A stretch of DNA of 64,000 nucleotides from Acidobacteriota bacterium (GCA_026393985.1 JAPKZB010000074.1:17227-81226); one strand, 5' to 3'; numbered from the stretch's first letter, positions 8,812 through 20,493 are shown. Notes: generated by a model from the sequence alone, not told the origin. Made by a program: numbers and translations.

Positions 8812-10194
8812 GCCCAGGCCCATCCAGACGAAGAGCCGAAGCCAGTTCGACCAGCCGAGACCCGCCATGAGCGCGAGGTTGACGAGTACACCCAACACCG
8901 GAACGATCGGGACCAGCGGCGTCTTGAACGGCCGGGGCAGATCCGGGTGGGTCTTTCGCATCACAAGAATGCCGCCGCAGACGAGCACGAAGGCGAAGAG
9001 GGTGCCGATGGAGGTCATCTCGCCGACCACCGAGATGGGGGCAAAGGCGCTGAAGCAGCTCACAAAGACCATGAACAGCAGATTGCTCCGCCACGGGGTT
9101 TGAAACTTCGGGTGGACCTCGCTGAACAGTTTCGGCAGCAGGCCGTCGCGGGACATGGAGAAGAAGACGCGGCTCTGGCCGAGGAGCATGACGAGGATGA
9201 CCGAGGTCAGACCGGCCAGCACGGCGACCTTCATCAGAATCGCGAGCCAGGTGTAGGGCATCTTGTTCAGCGCGAGCGTAATGGGACTCGGGACGTTGAG
9301 TTCTTTATAATTCACAATGCCAGTGAGCACGTGGGCGTAGAGAATGAACAGCACGGTGCAGACGATCAGCGAACCGATGATGCCGATGGGCATATCGCGC
9401 TTCGGGTTTTTGGCCTCCTGCGCGGCGGTGGAGACGGCGTCGAAACCGATGTAGGCGAAAAAGATCACCCCGGCGGCCCGCAGGATGCCGGACCAGCCGT
9501 AGCGGCTGCCGCCTTCGTTGAGCGGAATGTAGTTGCTGTGATTGGAGGAGTCGACAAACGACCAGCCGATGGCGATGAAGACGATGATCACGGCGACCTT
9601 CAGGACCACGATGATGCCGTTGGCGCGGGCCGATTCCTGAATGCCGCGCATGAGCAGCAGCGAGATGGCGCAGACGATGAGCACGGCCGGCAGGTTGATG
9701 AGGCCGGTGACGGTGCTGCCGTCGGCCAGTTTGATGGGCTCAAAGGGCGAGGTGATCAGGGCTGGCGGCAGATGAATGCCCAGATTTTGCAGTAGCGACA
9801 CCAGCGTTCCGCTCCACCCGACGGCGACCGTGGCGGCGCCAACGGCGTACTCGAGCACGAGGTCCCAGCCGATGATCCAGGCCAGCAGTTCGCCCATGGT
9901 GGCGTAGGCGTAGGTGTAGGCCGAGCCGGCGATGGGGATCATGGTGGCGAACTCGCTGTAGCAGAGTCCGGCGAAGGCGCAGCCGATGGCCGCCGCGATG
10001 AAGGCGAGCGTAATGGCTGGTCCGGCGTGTTCGGCCGCGGCGACTCCGGTGAGGGTGAAGATGCCGGCGCCGATGATGGCACCGATGCCGAGAGCGACCA
10101 GTTGGGCCGCCGACAAGGTGCGCTTGAGCTGGTGCTCTCCGCCCTCTGACTCTTCGAGGATCCGCTTAAGCGGCTTGGTTGCAAAAAGACTCAT
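8740..10194 (-). CDS. APC-family amino acid permease (cationic amino acid transporter type)
   Basis: 484 residues with about 12-14 membrane helices. The start at 10194 is chosen because the MSLFATKPLKRILEES N-terminus is typical of the YfnA/CAT-like subgroup and AAGGGAAGG lies just upstream; the extra residues upstream are not helical. The first helix carries GIGAIIGAGIFTLTG, the substrate-binding GxG segment of APC transporters. The ATG overlaps the TGA of the preceding permease gene (ATGA), so the two are translationally coupled. Confidence 0.88.
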   Translation of the reverse strand: MSLFATKPLKRILEESEGGEHQLKRTLSAAQLVALGIGAIIGAGIFTLTGVAAAEHAGPAITLAFIAAAIGCAFAGLCYSEFATMIPIAGSAYTYAYATMGELLAWIIGWDLVLEYAVGAATVAVGWSGTLVSLLQNLGIHLPPALITSPFEPIKLADGSTVTGLINLPAVLIVCAISLLLMRGIQESARANGIIVVLKVAVIIVFIAIGWSFVDSSNHSNYIPLNEGGSRYGWSGILRAAGVIFFAYIGFDAVSTAAQEAKNPKRDMPIGIIGSLIVCTVLFILYAHVLTGIVNYKELNVPSPITLALNKMPYTWLAILMKVAVLAGLTSVILVMLLGQSRVFFSMSRDGLLPKLFSEVHPKFQTPWRSNLLFMVFVSCFSAFAPISVVGEMTSIGTLFAFVLVCGGILVMRKTHPDLPRPFKTPLVPIVPVLGVLVNLALMAGLGWSNWLRLFVWMGLGLAIYFGYSRHHSRLRRVTAEGGR

Positions 10195-11522
10195 GCGTTG
10201 ACCTTCCCTTTCGTCCACCAGAAATATACCGGGATGCCAAGTAGAACAATGATCAGCCCGGGCCACGTAAAGCTAGGTTTGTACAGCAACAGCAACAACT
10301 CAATGCCGCTGGCCAGGAGAATGTACAGCCCCGGCAGCAGCGGGTATCCGAACGCTTTGTAGGGCCGGGGCGCTTCGGGGCGCGTCCGGCGCAGTACGAA
10401 GATGCCCACAATCGTCAGGATGTAGAAAAGCAAAACTGCGAATATAACATAGTCGAGTAGGTCGCCATAGCTGCCGGTGAGCGTGAGGCCGCAGGCCCAG
10501 AGGCACTGGATCCAGAGCGAGGTCGTGGGGGCTTGCGTCCGCGGGTCGAGTTGGGCCGCCTGGCGGAAGAAGAGATTATCGAGCGCCATGGCGTAGTAGA
10601 CCCGGGCGCCGGCGAGGGTGAGGCCGTTGGCGCAGCCGAAGGTGGATACCATGATGGCAGCGGCCATCACCTGCACGGCCACCGGGCCGAGGATGGCGCT
10701 GGCGGCGGCGGTGCCGACGCGGTCCTGGGCGGCGTTTTGAATCTGGTCGAAGGGCAGCACGAGCAGGTAGGCGTAGTTGGCGAGCAGGTAGAGAATGGAG
10801 ACGAGGCCCACCCCGAGCAGCAGCGAGAGCGGCACGTTGCGCTGCGGGTGGCGGGTTTCGCCGGCCGTGAAGGTAACGTTATTCCAGGAGTCGGACGAGA
10901 ACAGGGACCCAACCAGAGCGACGCCGAGCACGCGGAGGGCGGTGAGCCCGTCGAAGCCTCCGGCCCAGAAGTTTTCGCCGAAGTTGCGGGCGATGGCGGC
11001 GTCGTTGCGCCCGAACAGGAACGCCGCGCCGATCAGGCCGAGCAGCGCGCCGGTCTTGGCGACGGTGAAGATGTTTTGCACGAGCGCGCCCGTGCGGAGT
11101 CCGCGGGTGTTGAGCCAGGTGAGGAACACGATCAGCACGATGGCCACGCCCTTCTGGCTGAGGTCGGGCACGAAGACGCCGAGGAACTTGGCGAAGGCCA
11201 CGGCCACGGCGGCGATAGTGCCGGTTTGGATGACAGTGAAGAACGTCCATCCGTACAGGAAGCCGTAGAGCGGGCCAAAGGCCTCGCGCAGATAGATGTA
11301 CTGGCCGCCGGCCTTGGGCATCATGGCGGCGAGTTCTCCGTAGCTGAGGGCGGCGATGAGCGTCAGCAGCGCGGTGGCGACCCAGGCCATCAGCATCAGG
11401 CCGGGCGAGCCGACCTGGCGACCGATATCGGCGGCCACGATGAAGACGCCGGAGCCGATCATGGAACCCATGACGATGGTGGTGGCGTCGAAGAGTCCCA
11501 GGCTGTGCTTTGGCGTGTTCAT
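10191..11522 (-). CDS. APC-family amino acid permease (LAT-like)
   Basis: 443 residues and 12 membrane helices. Helix 1 contains GSMIGSGVFI, the conserved unwound substrate site of APC transporters, and the sequence is closest to the LAT/SteT-like branch (serine/threonine or neutral amino acid exchange). It precedes a second permease of a different branch with an ATGA overlap. Upstream lie thiE and an S9 peptidase on the same strand, so the region looks like peptide breakdown plus uptake of the amino acids. Confidence 0.87.
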   Translation of the reverse strand: MNTPKHSLGLFDATTIVMGSMIGSGVFIVAADIGRQVGSPGLMLMAWVATALLTLIAALSYGELAAMMPKAGGQYIYLREAFGPLYGFLYGWTFFTVIQTGTIAAVAVAFAKFLGVFVPDLSQKGVAIVLIVFLTWLNTRGLRTGALVQNIFTVAKTGALLGLIGAAFLFGRNDAAIARNFGENFWAGGFDGLTALRVLGVALVGSLFSSDSWNNVTFTAGETRHPQRNVPLSLLLGVGLVSILYLLANYAYLLVLPFDQIQNAAQDRVGTAAASAILGPVAVQVMAAAIMVSTFGCANGLTLAGARVYYAMALDNLFFRQAAQLDPRTQAPTTSLWIQCLWACGLTLTGSYGDLLDYVIFAVLLFYILTIVGIFVLRRTRPEAPRPYKAFGYPLLPGLYILLASGIELLLLLYKPSFTWPGLIIVLLGIPVYFWWTKGKVNA

Positions 11523-11558
11523 GGAGGGATCACCCTACAGTATGGAGGAGTCGGGGGG

Positions 11559-12131
11559 CTAGCGCAGATGCTGGATCCAGGCGCGCGCCGTCCGGGTGAT
11601 GTCGCCCTGTTGCAGGGCGCCGATGACGGCTACCGAGTCGGCGCCCGCTTCGATGACGCTGGCCGCGGTTTCAAAGGTGATGCCGCCGATGGCGACGACC
11701 GGACGCTTGGACAGCGGGGCGATGGCGCGCAGGCCGGCGAGGCCGACGACGGGGTCCGGGTTCGTTTTCGAGGCGGTCGGAAAGATGGGGCCGAGGGCGT
11801 GGTAGACGACCGGTTCGTCGTTGGCGGCCTGCATCTGGGCGGCGTTATGGGTGGACAGGCCGATCATGTAGACCATCTGCCGGGCGAGGACGGGGGGCAG
11901 GTCGTCCTGGCCGAGGTGGAGGCTGGCGCCGAGCAGGACGGCGACATCGGCGCGGTCGTTGACGACGAAGGGCACGCCCCGGCAGCGTTCGGCGATGGCG
12001 GCGGCGGTTTCGAAGGCTTGGCGCGTGAGCGGCCCTTTGTGGCGCCATTGCAGGATTTCGGCGCCGGCTTGCAGGACGGCGTCGGCGGCTTCGAGGGAGT
12101 CGACAATGGGATAGAAGCGGGGAACGATCAT
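11559..12131 (-). CDS. thiE: Thiamine-phosphate synthase
   Basis: 190 residues of TIM-barrel type. Family motifs are visible: the VNDRADVA strand, HLGQDDLP (diphosphate/Mg site), GPIFPTASKTNPDP (flexible pyrophosphate loop) and the phosphate-binding IGGI. It joins HMP-PP and the thiazole phosphate to make thiamine phosphate. Because it is short and stands away from other thi genes, a TenI-like role is possible, but the intact substrate loops favour ThiE. It overlaps the S9 peptidase stop by 4 bases. Confidence 0.82.
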   Translation of the reverse strand: MIVPRFYPIVDSLEAADAVLQAGAEILQWRHKGPLTRQAFETAAAIAERCRGVPFVVNDRADVAVLLGASLHLGQDDLPPVLARQMVYMIGLSTHNAAQMQAANDEPVVYHALGPIFPTASKTNPDPVVGLAGLRAIAPLSKRPVVAIGGITFETAASVIEAGADSVAVIGALQQGDITRTARAWIQHLR

Positions 12132-14257
12132 GGCTTGAGGTGCCGGTCGAGGAAGCGCGCGGTGCGTCCGAAGGCGTCGATGAGTGTTTCGTCCCGTACG
12201 AAGCCGTGATCTTCCTGCGGGTAGAAGATCTCTTCAAACGGTTTCCGTTCCCGGATCAGCTTTTCGGTCAGTTGCACTGCGTCCTGAAAGAGTACGTTTG
12301 AATCTACCATGCCGTGAACGATCTGCAGGTGATCGCGCAGGTTGCCGGAGAAGGTGATGGGGGAGCTGCGGCGGTAGGCTTCGGGGTGGGCGGCGGGCGT
12401 CGAGAGCCGCTGCTCGGTGTAGCCGGGATTATAGTTCTCCCAGTCGTTGACGGCGGCCCAGGAGCTGCCGGCTTTGAAGGTGCCGGGGGAGAGGAACAGG
12501 GCCATGTTGGTCATAAAGCCGCCGTAGCTGACGCCCCAGATGCCGAGCCGGTTCAGGTCGACGCCGCCCCGGGCGCGGAGATAGTCGACCGCGCCGAGGA
12601 CATCCTGCAGGTCCGGACCGCCCATGTGCAGATGGACGCCGGTACGCCAGTTGCGGCCGTAGCCGGAGGAGCCGCGGTAGTCGAGATCCATGACGATGTA
12701 GCCGGAGTTGGCGAGGTAGGCGTTGAAGACGTAGCGCAGCTCCTGATAGGAGCCCCACTGCTGCAAGACGGAGGAGGCGATGCCGGCGCCGTGGATAAAG
12801 AAGACGCAGGGGTACTGTTTGGCGGGTGAGTAGCCGGGCGGCAGGAGGAGCTTGGCCTGGACGGTGGCGCGGTCGGCGCGGGAAGGGAACTGGACGAACT
12901 CGGTGCGGGGCCAGTCGTAGGTGGAGAACTCGGTGCGGGGGGAGATGGTGACGCGTTCGTCGTTGACGAAGAGGTCCCAGGGCGCGGAGAGGTTGGCGTG
13001 GCGGACGGCGAGGAAGCGGCCATCCTTGCTGAGGGCGCCGACGTTGAGGCCGGGGCGGGTGGTGAGCGGGCGTTTGCCGGTGCCGTCGGGGGCGATGCGA
13101 TAGAGCTGGCGCTGGCTGGTGCCGGCTTCGGTGGAGCAGTAGACGATCTGGCCGTCGAGCCACTGGGGCGGGTAGCTGAAGTTTTCCGTGTCGAGCTCCC
13201 ACGGGCCTTTGGTGAGCTGCACCGGGTCGCCGCCGGCGGCGGGGATCTTCCACAGATGGATGAAGCCGTCGCGGTCGCTGGCGAGGAGGACCGATTGCGA
13301 GTCGGGCGACCAGGCTTCGAACTCGGCGCTGACCCAGCGGTCGTCGTGGTCGGTGAAGACGGTTTTGCCTTTGCCGGTTTTGGCGTCGAGGACCTGGACG
13401 CGGCGGGTGTGGTGGTCGGCCGAGACGGTGGAGACGAGCAGGGAGCGGCTGTCGGGGGACCAGACGGGGAGTCCGGCGCGGGCGCGGGCGCCGGGGAAGG
13501 CGTCTTCGAGTTGCACGGGTTTGCCGCCGGTGCTGGCGACCACGTAGCGCGTGGAGGCGGCGCCTTCGTCGCCGGCGACGCCGCGGGGGAATGGTTGTGA
13601 GCGGGCGAACTGGCCGGAGTAGTTCATGAGCACCTGGGTGCGGGTGGCGCCGGGCGTGGACTTGACGTAGGCGATGCGCGCGCCGTCCGGGGACCAGACG
13701 GCGGCGCCGGTGGGGCCTTCGGTGAGCTGGGCGAGGAAGCCGGTGCGGAGGTTCTGCACAAAGAGTTCGCCGGCGCGGTGGAACAGGAGCCTTTCGCCAT
13801 CGGGAGAGAAGGCCGGGGCGGTTTCGGCGGCGCGGGTTTGGGTGAGGCGCTCGGGTTTGGGGTTGTCGGTGGGAACGAGGTAGAGGTCGCCGCGCCAGAC
13901 GTAGGCGACGCGGGTTCCGTCGGCGGAGACGGCGAAGTCGGAGAGGCCGGCCGGGGGCATGCGGTTGGCCTTCAGCCGCTCGTCGTTTTCGTCGGGCAAG
14001 GGGTTGAACTCGTCGCGGGCAAATTCGAGATTGGTGAGGCGGAGGCGGCGTTTGGCGGGGGCGTGCCAGGCGTAGAGGTCGAGGTGCCGCCGGCCGTCTT
14101 CATTCCACAGAAAGACGAGCACCGGCTTGTCTTCGGCCCAGGTGAGGCGGTCGGGCGAGGTACCCCAGACGAAGGGGCGGGTGTAGAGTTTTTCGAGCGA
14201 CCAATCGGCGGCATGGAGCGCGACCGTGGCGGTGAGGCAGAGCAGGATCCGGCGCAT
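12128..14257 (-). CDS. S9-family (DPP-IV/acylaminoacyl type) serine peptidase, secreted
   Basis: 709 residues. A signal peptide (MRRILLCLTATVALHA) is followed by a WD/PD40-type propeller with repeated FSPDG/WSPD motifs up to about residue 440, then an alpha/beta-hydrolase domain. The nucleophile is in GVSYGGF, the acid in GMVDSNVL and the histidine in EDHGF, so the triad is intact. It would cleave short peptides in the periplasm or outside. Two amino acid permeases follow on the same strand, which fits peptide scavenging. Confidence 0.87.
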   Translation of the reverse strand: MRRILLCLTATVALHAADWSLEKLYTRPFVWGTSPDRLTWAEDKPVLVFLWNEDGRRHLDLYAWHAPAKRRLRLTNLEFARDEFNPLPDENDERLKANRMPPAGLSDFAVSADGTRVAYVWRGDLYLVPTDNPKPERLTQTRAAETAPAFSPDGERLLFHRAGELFVQNLRTGFLAQLTEGPTGAAVWSPDGARIAYVKSTPGATRTQVLMNYSGQFARSQPFPRGVAGDEGAASTRYVVASTGGKPVQLEDAFPGARARAGLPVWSPDSRSLLVSTVSADHHTRRVQVLDAKTGKGKTVFTDHDDRWVSAEFEAWSPDSQSVLLASDRDGFIHLWKIPAAGGDPVQLTKGPWELDTENFSYPPQWLDGQIVYCSTEAGTSQRQLYRIAPDGTGKRPLTTRPGLNVGALSKDGRFLAVRHANLSAPWDLFVNDERVTISPRTEFSTYDWPRTEFVQFPSRADRATVQAKLLLPPGYSPAKQYPCVFFIHGAGIASSVLQQWGSYQELRYVFNAYLANSGYIVMDLDYRGSSGYGRNWRTGVHLHMGGPDLQDVLGAVDYLRARGGVDLNRLGIWGVSYGGFMTNMALFLSPGTFKAGSSWAAVNDWENYNPGYTEQRLSTPAAHPEAYRRSSPITFSGNLRDHLQIVHGMVDSNVLFQDAVQLTEKLIRERKPFEEIFYPQEDHGFVRDETLIDAFGRTARFLDRHLKP

Positions 14258-14294
14258 GGTGTTTCAGGCTACTGTATTCGATTAGGATTATGGG

Positions 14295-14771
14295 ATGGAT
14301 CGGCGCAATTTCATCTGGACATTTCCGGCGGCTGCCTGCGGGTTCGGGGTGGGGCAGCGGGTGCCTCCGTTCTCCGGCAAGACGATAACGGGCGAACGAT
14401 TTGACACCAGTTCGTTGAAGGGCAAGCCGGTGCTGATCCAGTTTTGGACCACCTGGTGCGGCTACTGCCGGCGGGAGCAGCCGGCGCTTGAAACCATCCA
14501 CAAAGAGTACGCTCCGGGACAGTTGACGATGCTGGCCGTGAACGTGGGCGAACGCCGGGCGCAGGTGGAAGAGTTTCTGGCCAAGAGCCCGCGCTCGCCG
14601 CAGGTGGTGTTGACGGAGGATACCGACCTGGTGCGCCTGGTGGCGCCGAAGGGTTTTCCGGTTTACATTCTTCTTGGCAAAGACGGGCTGATGGAGCACC
14701 GGCAGGACGGGGCCGGGGGCATTCTGGCTTTGCGGCAGATGCTGCTCGAAGTCGGCCTTGGGAAGGGTTAG
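14295..14771 (+). CDS. TlpA-like thiol:disulfide redoxin, exported
   Basis: 158 residues. The N-terminus DRRNFIWTFPAAACGFG resembles a twin-arginine signal. A thioredoxin fold follows, with the active site WCGYC near residues 54-58 and the cis-proline strand GFPVYILLG. Family role: reduces periplasmic disulfides, for example for cytochrome c maturation. It is divergent from the S9 peptidase and overlaps the convergent gene by 4 bases. Confidence 0.82.
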   Translation: MDRRNFIWTFPAAACGFGVGQRVPPFSGKTITGERFDTSSLKGKPVLIQFWTTWCGYCRREQPALETIHKEYAPGQLTMLAVNVGERRAQVEEFLAKSPRSPQVVLTEDTDLVRLVAPKGFPVYILLGKDGLMEHRQDGAGGILALRQMLLEVGLGKG

Positions 14772-15133
14772 CCGAGGTCTTCGGGGAGCAGCTCAATATT
14801 TTTTTCGCCGGCCATCTTCTTTTCGATGTACTTCTTCATCCAGGCCTCCCAGCTTTTGCCGGCGGCGGTGTCGCGGCCGGTGAAGTGGAGGGCGCCGACA
14901 TCGGAGTAGGGGACGGCGATCTTCTGGTCGGTGTCTTTGGGGAAGAGGCGAACGTAGCTGTCGGCGAGCGTGGGGCCGGTCCAGCGGTCGAAGATGTAGC
15001 CTTCAACGGAGCTGCCGTCGCGCCGCGTGATCGTCACGTCGCCCCGGTAGTCAAAGGCCTTTTCGAGCGCTTCGAGGACCTCGGCCTCGCTGGCCATTTG
15101 ATAAGAAGCGCCTGGTAACTCTTCGTGACTCAC
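14768..15133 (-). CDS. Conserved small protein next to hpnH, unknown function
   Basis: 121 residues, soluble and acidic. I recognise no family. Its start overlaps the hpnH stop by 4 bases (ATGA), so it is translated with hpnH. A short beta-rich middle (DVTITRRDGSSVEGYIFDRW) looks like a small barrel similar in style to Sm/SH3-like folds, followed by a lysine-rich helix. The coupling suggests a role connected to hopanoid side-chain formation, but that is inference. Confidence 0.55.
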   Translation of the reverse strand: MSHEELPGASYQMASEAEVLEALEKAFDYRGDVTITRRDGSSVEGYIFDRWTGPTLADSYVRLFPKDTDQKIAVPYSDVGALHFTGRDTAAGKSWEAWMKKYIEKKMAGEKNIELLPEDLG

Positions 15134-16248
15134 TGGTTGACTCCGGTTTTGTGTCCTTCGAGCTGGACTAGCTTATCGGGCGTGAACAAGGGCCGCGCGG
15201 GCTCCTGGAGAATTTCCAGGGCTTCGGCATCAGGATGCCGGTCGAAGAACATCGCCCGCCCGCTCTCCCACAGGCCGCGCAGGGAGCCGAAGGTGAAGTC
15301 GACGGCCGAGGCTTCGTAGCCGCTGTGCACCATGCAGTTGGCGCACTTGGGGTTGCCGCTGGCGGTGCCGTAGTTGTCCCATTCCACCGACGCCATCAGT
15401 TCGGCGAAGGTGTCGGCGTAGCCATCCTGGAGCAGGTAGCAGGGCTTCTGCCAGCCGAACAGGTTGTAGGTGGGCATGCCCCAGGGCGTGCAGTGGTACT
15501 CCTGCTTACCCATGAGGAATTCGAGAAACAGCGGCGACATGTTGAACTTCCACGACGGCTTGCGATTGGAGAGAATGGCCCGGAACAGGCGCCGGGTGCG
15601 GGCTCGGCCAAGGAAGCTCTTCTGGTCGGGCGCTTTGTCGTAGGAGTAGCAGGGCGAAAGCATCATGCCCTCGACGCCGAGGGCCATCATGTCGTCAAAA
15701 AACTGGCGGACGCCGTTGGGGTCGGCGCCATCAAAGAGGGTGGTATTCGTGGTGACGCGGAAGCCGCGCGCGAGGGCGGCGCGGATGCCTTCGTAGGCCA
15801 GTTCGTAGCCGCCCTCTTTGCAGACGGAAAGATCGTGATGCTCCTTGTCGCCGTCCATGTGGACGGAGAAGCTGAGGTACTTGGACGGGGTGAACAGGGG
15901 GAGCTTTTCTTTGAGCAGGAGGGCGTTGGTGCAGAGGTAGATGTACTTCTTGCGGGCGATGAGGCCGGCGACGATTTCGGCAATCTGCGGGTGCATGAGC
16001 GGTTCGCCGCCGGGGATGGAGACCATGGGAGCGCCGCACTCGTCGACGGCGCGGAGGGCGTCTTCGACGGACATGTTCTTTTTGAGCACGTGGGCCGGGT
16101 ACTGGATCTTGCCGCAGCCGGCGCAGGCGAGATTGCAGCGGAACAGCGGTTCGAGCATCAGCACGAGCGGGTACTGTTTCCGGCCGGCGAGCTTCTGCCG
16201 GAGGACGTAGCTGGCGACGGTCCACATCTGCGAGATCGGTACGGGCAT
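15130..16248 (-). CDS. hpnH: Adenosyl-hopene transferase HpnH (radical SAM)
   Basis: 372 residues. The radical-SAM cluster motif CNLACAGC is near residue 38, and the PGGEPLMHP SAM-binding segment is conserved. The C-terminus holds further cysteines (CANCMVHSGYEASAVDF), matching the HpnH C-terminal domain. HpnH adds the 5'-deoxyadenosyl group to diploptene, the first step to extended bacteriohopanepolyols in the membrane. No other hopanoid gene lies nearby. A TetR-type regulator is divergent just to the right. Confidence 0.92.
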   Translation of the reverse strand: MPVPISQMWTVASYVLRQKLAGRKQYPLVLMLEPLFRCNLACAGCGKIQYPAHVLKKNMSVEDALRAVDECGAPMVSIPGGEPLMHPQIAEIVAGLIARKKYIYLCTNALLLKEKLPLFTPSKYLSFSVHMDGDKEHHDLSVCKEGGYELAYEGIRAALARGFRVTTNTTLFDGADPNGVRQFFDDMMALGVEGMMLSPCYSYDKAPDQKSFLGRARTRRLFRAILSNRKPSWKFNMSPLFLEFLMGKQEYHCTPWGMPTYNLFGWQKPCYLLQDGYADTFAELMASVEWDNYGTASGNPKCANCMVHSGYEASAVDFTFGSLRGLWESGRAMFFDRHPDAEALEILQEPARPLFTPDKLVQLEGHKTGVNQ

Positions 16249-16301
16249 AAACGCGAAGTCCTATTCGCTTTTACCATTCCGGACGTGATAGTGTCAATGA
16301 A

Positions 16302-16889
16302 ATGCGCCGCACGCCGGTTCAGGAACGGAGCCTCGATACGATTCAGCAGATCTATCAGGGGACGTCCGCGCTGCTCGCGGAGATGCCGCTCGAGCAGATT
16401 ACGACGAGCCGGATTGCTGAGGCAGCCGGTATTTCGGTGGGCGCGCTCTACCGCTTTTTTCCGGACAAACAGGAGATTATCGACGCGATTGCGGTGCGGC
16501 ATATGGAGGAGTTCCGGGGGCGGTTGCAGCGGCTGCTGGTGAAGTCGCTGCTGGCCAAGGGGCCGGAGTTTCTGGGCCGGGTGGTGGATGCCTACGTGGC
16601 GTTTTTGGACGAACGGCCGGACTTCCGGGCGATTGCGCTGGGCCAGCATGTGAGCGCCGCGGCGCGGAGCCAGCAGATGGCGCCGGGGGCGGGGCCGGGG
16701 GGGCTGGTGCGGCTGTTTATGATCGAGTGGCTGGGGGTGAAAAGCTCCGCGTCGCTTGATTTGAAGCTGCGGATGGCGACCGAGGCGGGCGAGCGGCTGA
16801 TTCGCTATGCCTATGCGCAGCCGACGGTGGAGGAGCGGCGGCAGGTGTTGGCCGAGCTCAAAGAGATGCTGAGCCGGTATCTGTTCTAG
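16302..16889 (+). CDS. TetR-family transcriptional regulator
   Basis: 195 residues. The N-terminal helix-turn-helix is clear: TTSRIAEAAGISVGALYRFFPDKQEII at about residues 32-58. The C-terminal domain is all helical and variable, as usual for ligand binding. It is divergent from hpnH across 53 bp, so it may control that gene. The call is firm at family level; ligand and targets are unknown. Confidence 0.85.
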   Translation: MRRTPVQERSLDTIQQIYQGTSALLAEMPLEQITTSRIAEAAGISVGALYRFFPDKQEIIDAIAVRHMEEFRGRLQRLLVKSLLAKGPEFLGRVVDAYVAFLDERPDFRAIALGQHVSAAARSQQMAPGAGPGGLVRLFMIEWLGVKSSASLDLKLRMATEAGERLIRYAYAQPTVEERRQVLAELKEMLSRYLF

Positions 16890-16894
16890 GGCCG

Positions 16895-18958
<2,064 letters not shown>

Positions 18959-18960
18959 CC

Positions 18961-20487
18961 ATGGCCAAGCGACCCGTCGTTCTCACCATCCTGGACGGTT
19001 GGGGGTATTCGCCCGAAACCCGCGGCAACGCGGTCTATCTGGCGAAGACCCCCACCTTCGACATGCTGCAGCGGACGTTCCCGCATACGTTGATCCAGAC
19101 CTCGGGGGAGGCCGTGGGGCTTCCCGCCGGGCAGATGGGCAACAGCGAGGTGGGCCATCTGAACATCGGCGCCGGACGCGTCATCCGCATGGATGTCACG
19201 CGGATTGATCTACTCGTCCTGACCGGCGAGATCTATCAGGATCCGGTACTGAAGTCGCTGATGGCCGCCGCGCGCGGCCGGCGGCTGCATCTGCTCGGGT
19301 TGGTGAGCGACGGCGGGGTGCACTCCTACAACACCCACCTCTACGCCCTGCTGGCGATGGCCAAGCGGGAGGGTTTGACCGACGTGGCCGTCCATGCCTT
19401 CATGGACGGCCGCGATACGCCGCCGCACTCGGGCCTGGGCTACATGCAGGAGCTCGAGGCCAAGATCGCCGAGATCGGCGTGGGGCGGGTGGCTACCGTT
19501 ACCGGCCGTTACTATGCGATGGATCGCGATAAGCGCTGGGAGCGGGTCGAGCAGGCCTTCCGCACCGTGGTGCTGGGCCAGGGCGAGAAGGCACCGGACG
19601 CGGTGACCGCCGTCAAGCAGAGCTACGAGCGCGGCACGACCGATGAGTTCGTCCTGCCGACCGTCGTCGGCGACGGGGCGCCCATCCGCGATGGCGACGC
19701 CGTGATGTTCTTCAACTACCGCGCCGACCGCGGCCGCGAGTTGACGCAGGCGATCATGGACCCGAGCTTTGAGCCCATCTCCCGGTCGCTGGCGCCGAAG
19801 AACCTGCACTACGTCACCATGACGCAGTACGACAAGAATTTCGCCGCCTGGGGCGTGCAGCATGTCATCCCGGTGGAGACGCCGCAGAACATTCTGGGCG
19901 CGGTGCTTGAGCGGCACAACCTGCGGAACCTGCGCACGGCGGAGACGGAGAAGTATCCGCACGTGACGTTCTTCTTTAACGGCGGCATCGAGAAACCCTT
20001 TTCGACCGAAGAGCGCGCGATGGTGGCCTCGCCCAAGGTGGCGACCTACGACCTGGCGCCGGAGATGTCGGCGCAGGGCGTTTGCGACATCGTAAAGAAG
20101 GGCCTCGTCGACAACACGTTTGACGTCATCGTCGTTAACTTTGCCAACCCGGACATGGTGGGTCACTCGGGCCAACTCGAACCGGCCATCCGCGCCTGCG
20201 AGAAGGTGGACGATTGCCTGAGCCAGATCTGGCCGCTCATTCAGCAGCGCAACGCGGCCTGGATTGTCACCGCCGACCACGGCAACGCCGAGACGATGAT
20301 TGATCCGGTGACGGGCGGACCGCACACCTACCACACGACTAACCCGGTGCCGTTTATTCTGGCCAGCGACGGGCGTCAACCGCTGCGTTCCGGCGGCAGC
20401 CTGCGCGACATTGCGCCGACCATGCTGGGCCTGTTGGGCGTAGAAAAATCGGCCGAGATGACGGGCGTGGACCTGCGCGTTTTATAA
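18961..20487 (+). CDS. gpmI: 2,3-bisphosphoglycerate-independent phosphoglycerate mutase
   Basis: 508 residues, normal length for the alkaline-phosphatase-superfamily enzyme. The phosphorylated serine is in GNSEVGHLNIGAGR, and the GRDTPPHSG segment and the C-terminal metal site TADHGNAETM are present. It interconverts 3- and 2-phosphoglycerate with two Mn ions. It directly follows eno. Confidence 0.96.
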   Translation: MAKRPVVLTILDGWGYSPETRGNAVYLAKTPTFDMLQRTFPHTLIQTSGEAVGLPAGQMGNSEVGHLNIGAGRVIRMDVTRIDLLVLTGEIYQDPVLKSLMAAARGRRLHLLGLVSDGGVHSYNTHLYALLAMAKREGLTDVAVHAFMDGRDTPPHSGLGYMQELEAKIAEIGVGRVATVTGRYYAMDRDKRWERVEQAFRTVVLGQGEKAPDAVTAVKQSYERGTTDEFVLPTVVGDGAPIRDGDAVMFFNYRADRGRELTQAIMDPSFEPISRSLAPKNLHYVTMTQYDKNFAAWGVQHVIPVETPQNILGAVLERHNLRNLRTAETEKYPHVTFFFNGGIEKPFSTEERAMVASPKVATYDLAPEMSAQGVCDIVKKGLVDNTFDVIVVNFANPDMVGHSGQLEPAIRACEKVDDCLSQIWPLIQQRNAAWIVTADHGNAETMIDPVTGGPHTYHTTNPVPFILASDGRQPLRSGGSLRDIAPTMLGLLGVEKSAEMTGVDLRVL

Positions 20488-20493
20488 TGCGGC

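Noticed and set aside
10533..12209. A 558-codon open frame antisense to a permease gene and thiE
   Set aside because: Low-complexity Gly/Asp/Glu sequence caused by GC-rich third positions; no domain, no ribosome site, and opposite to well-supported genes.
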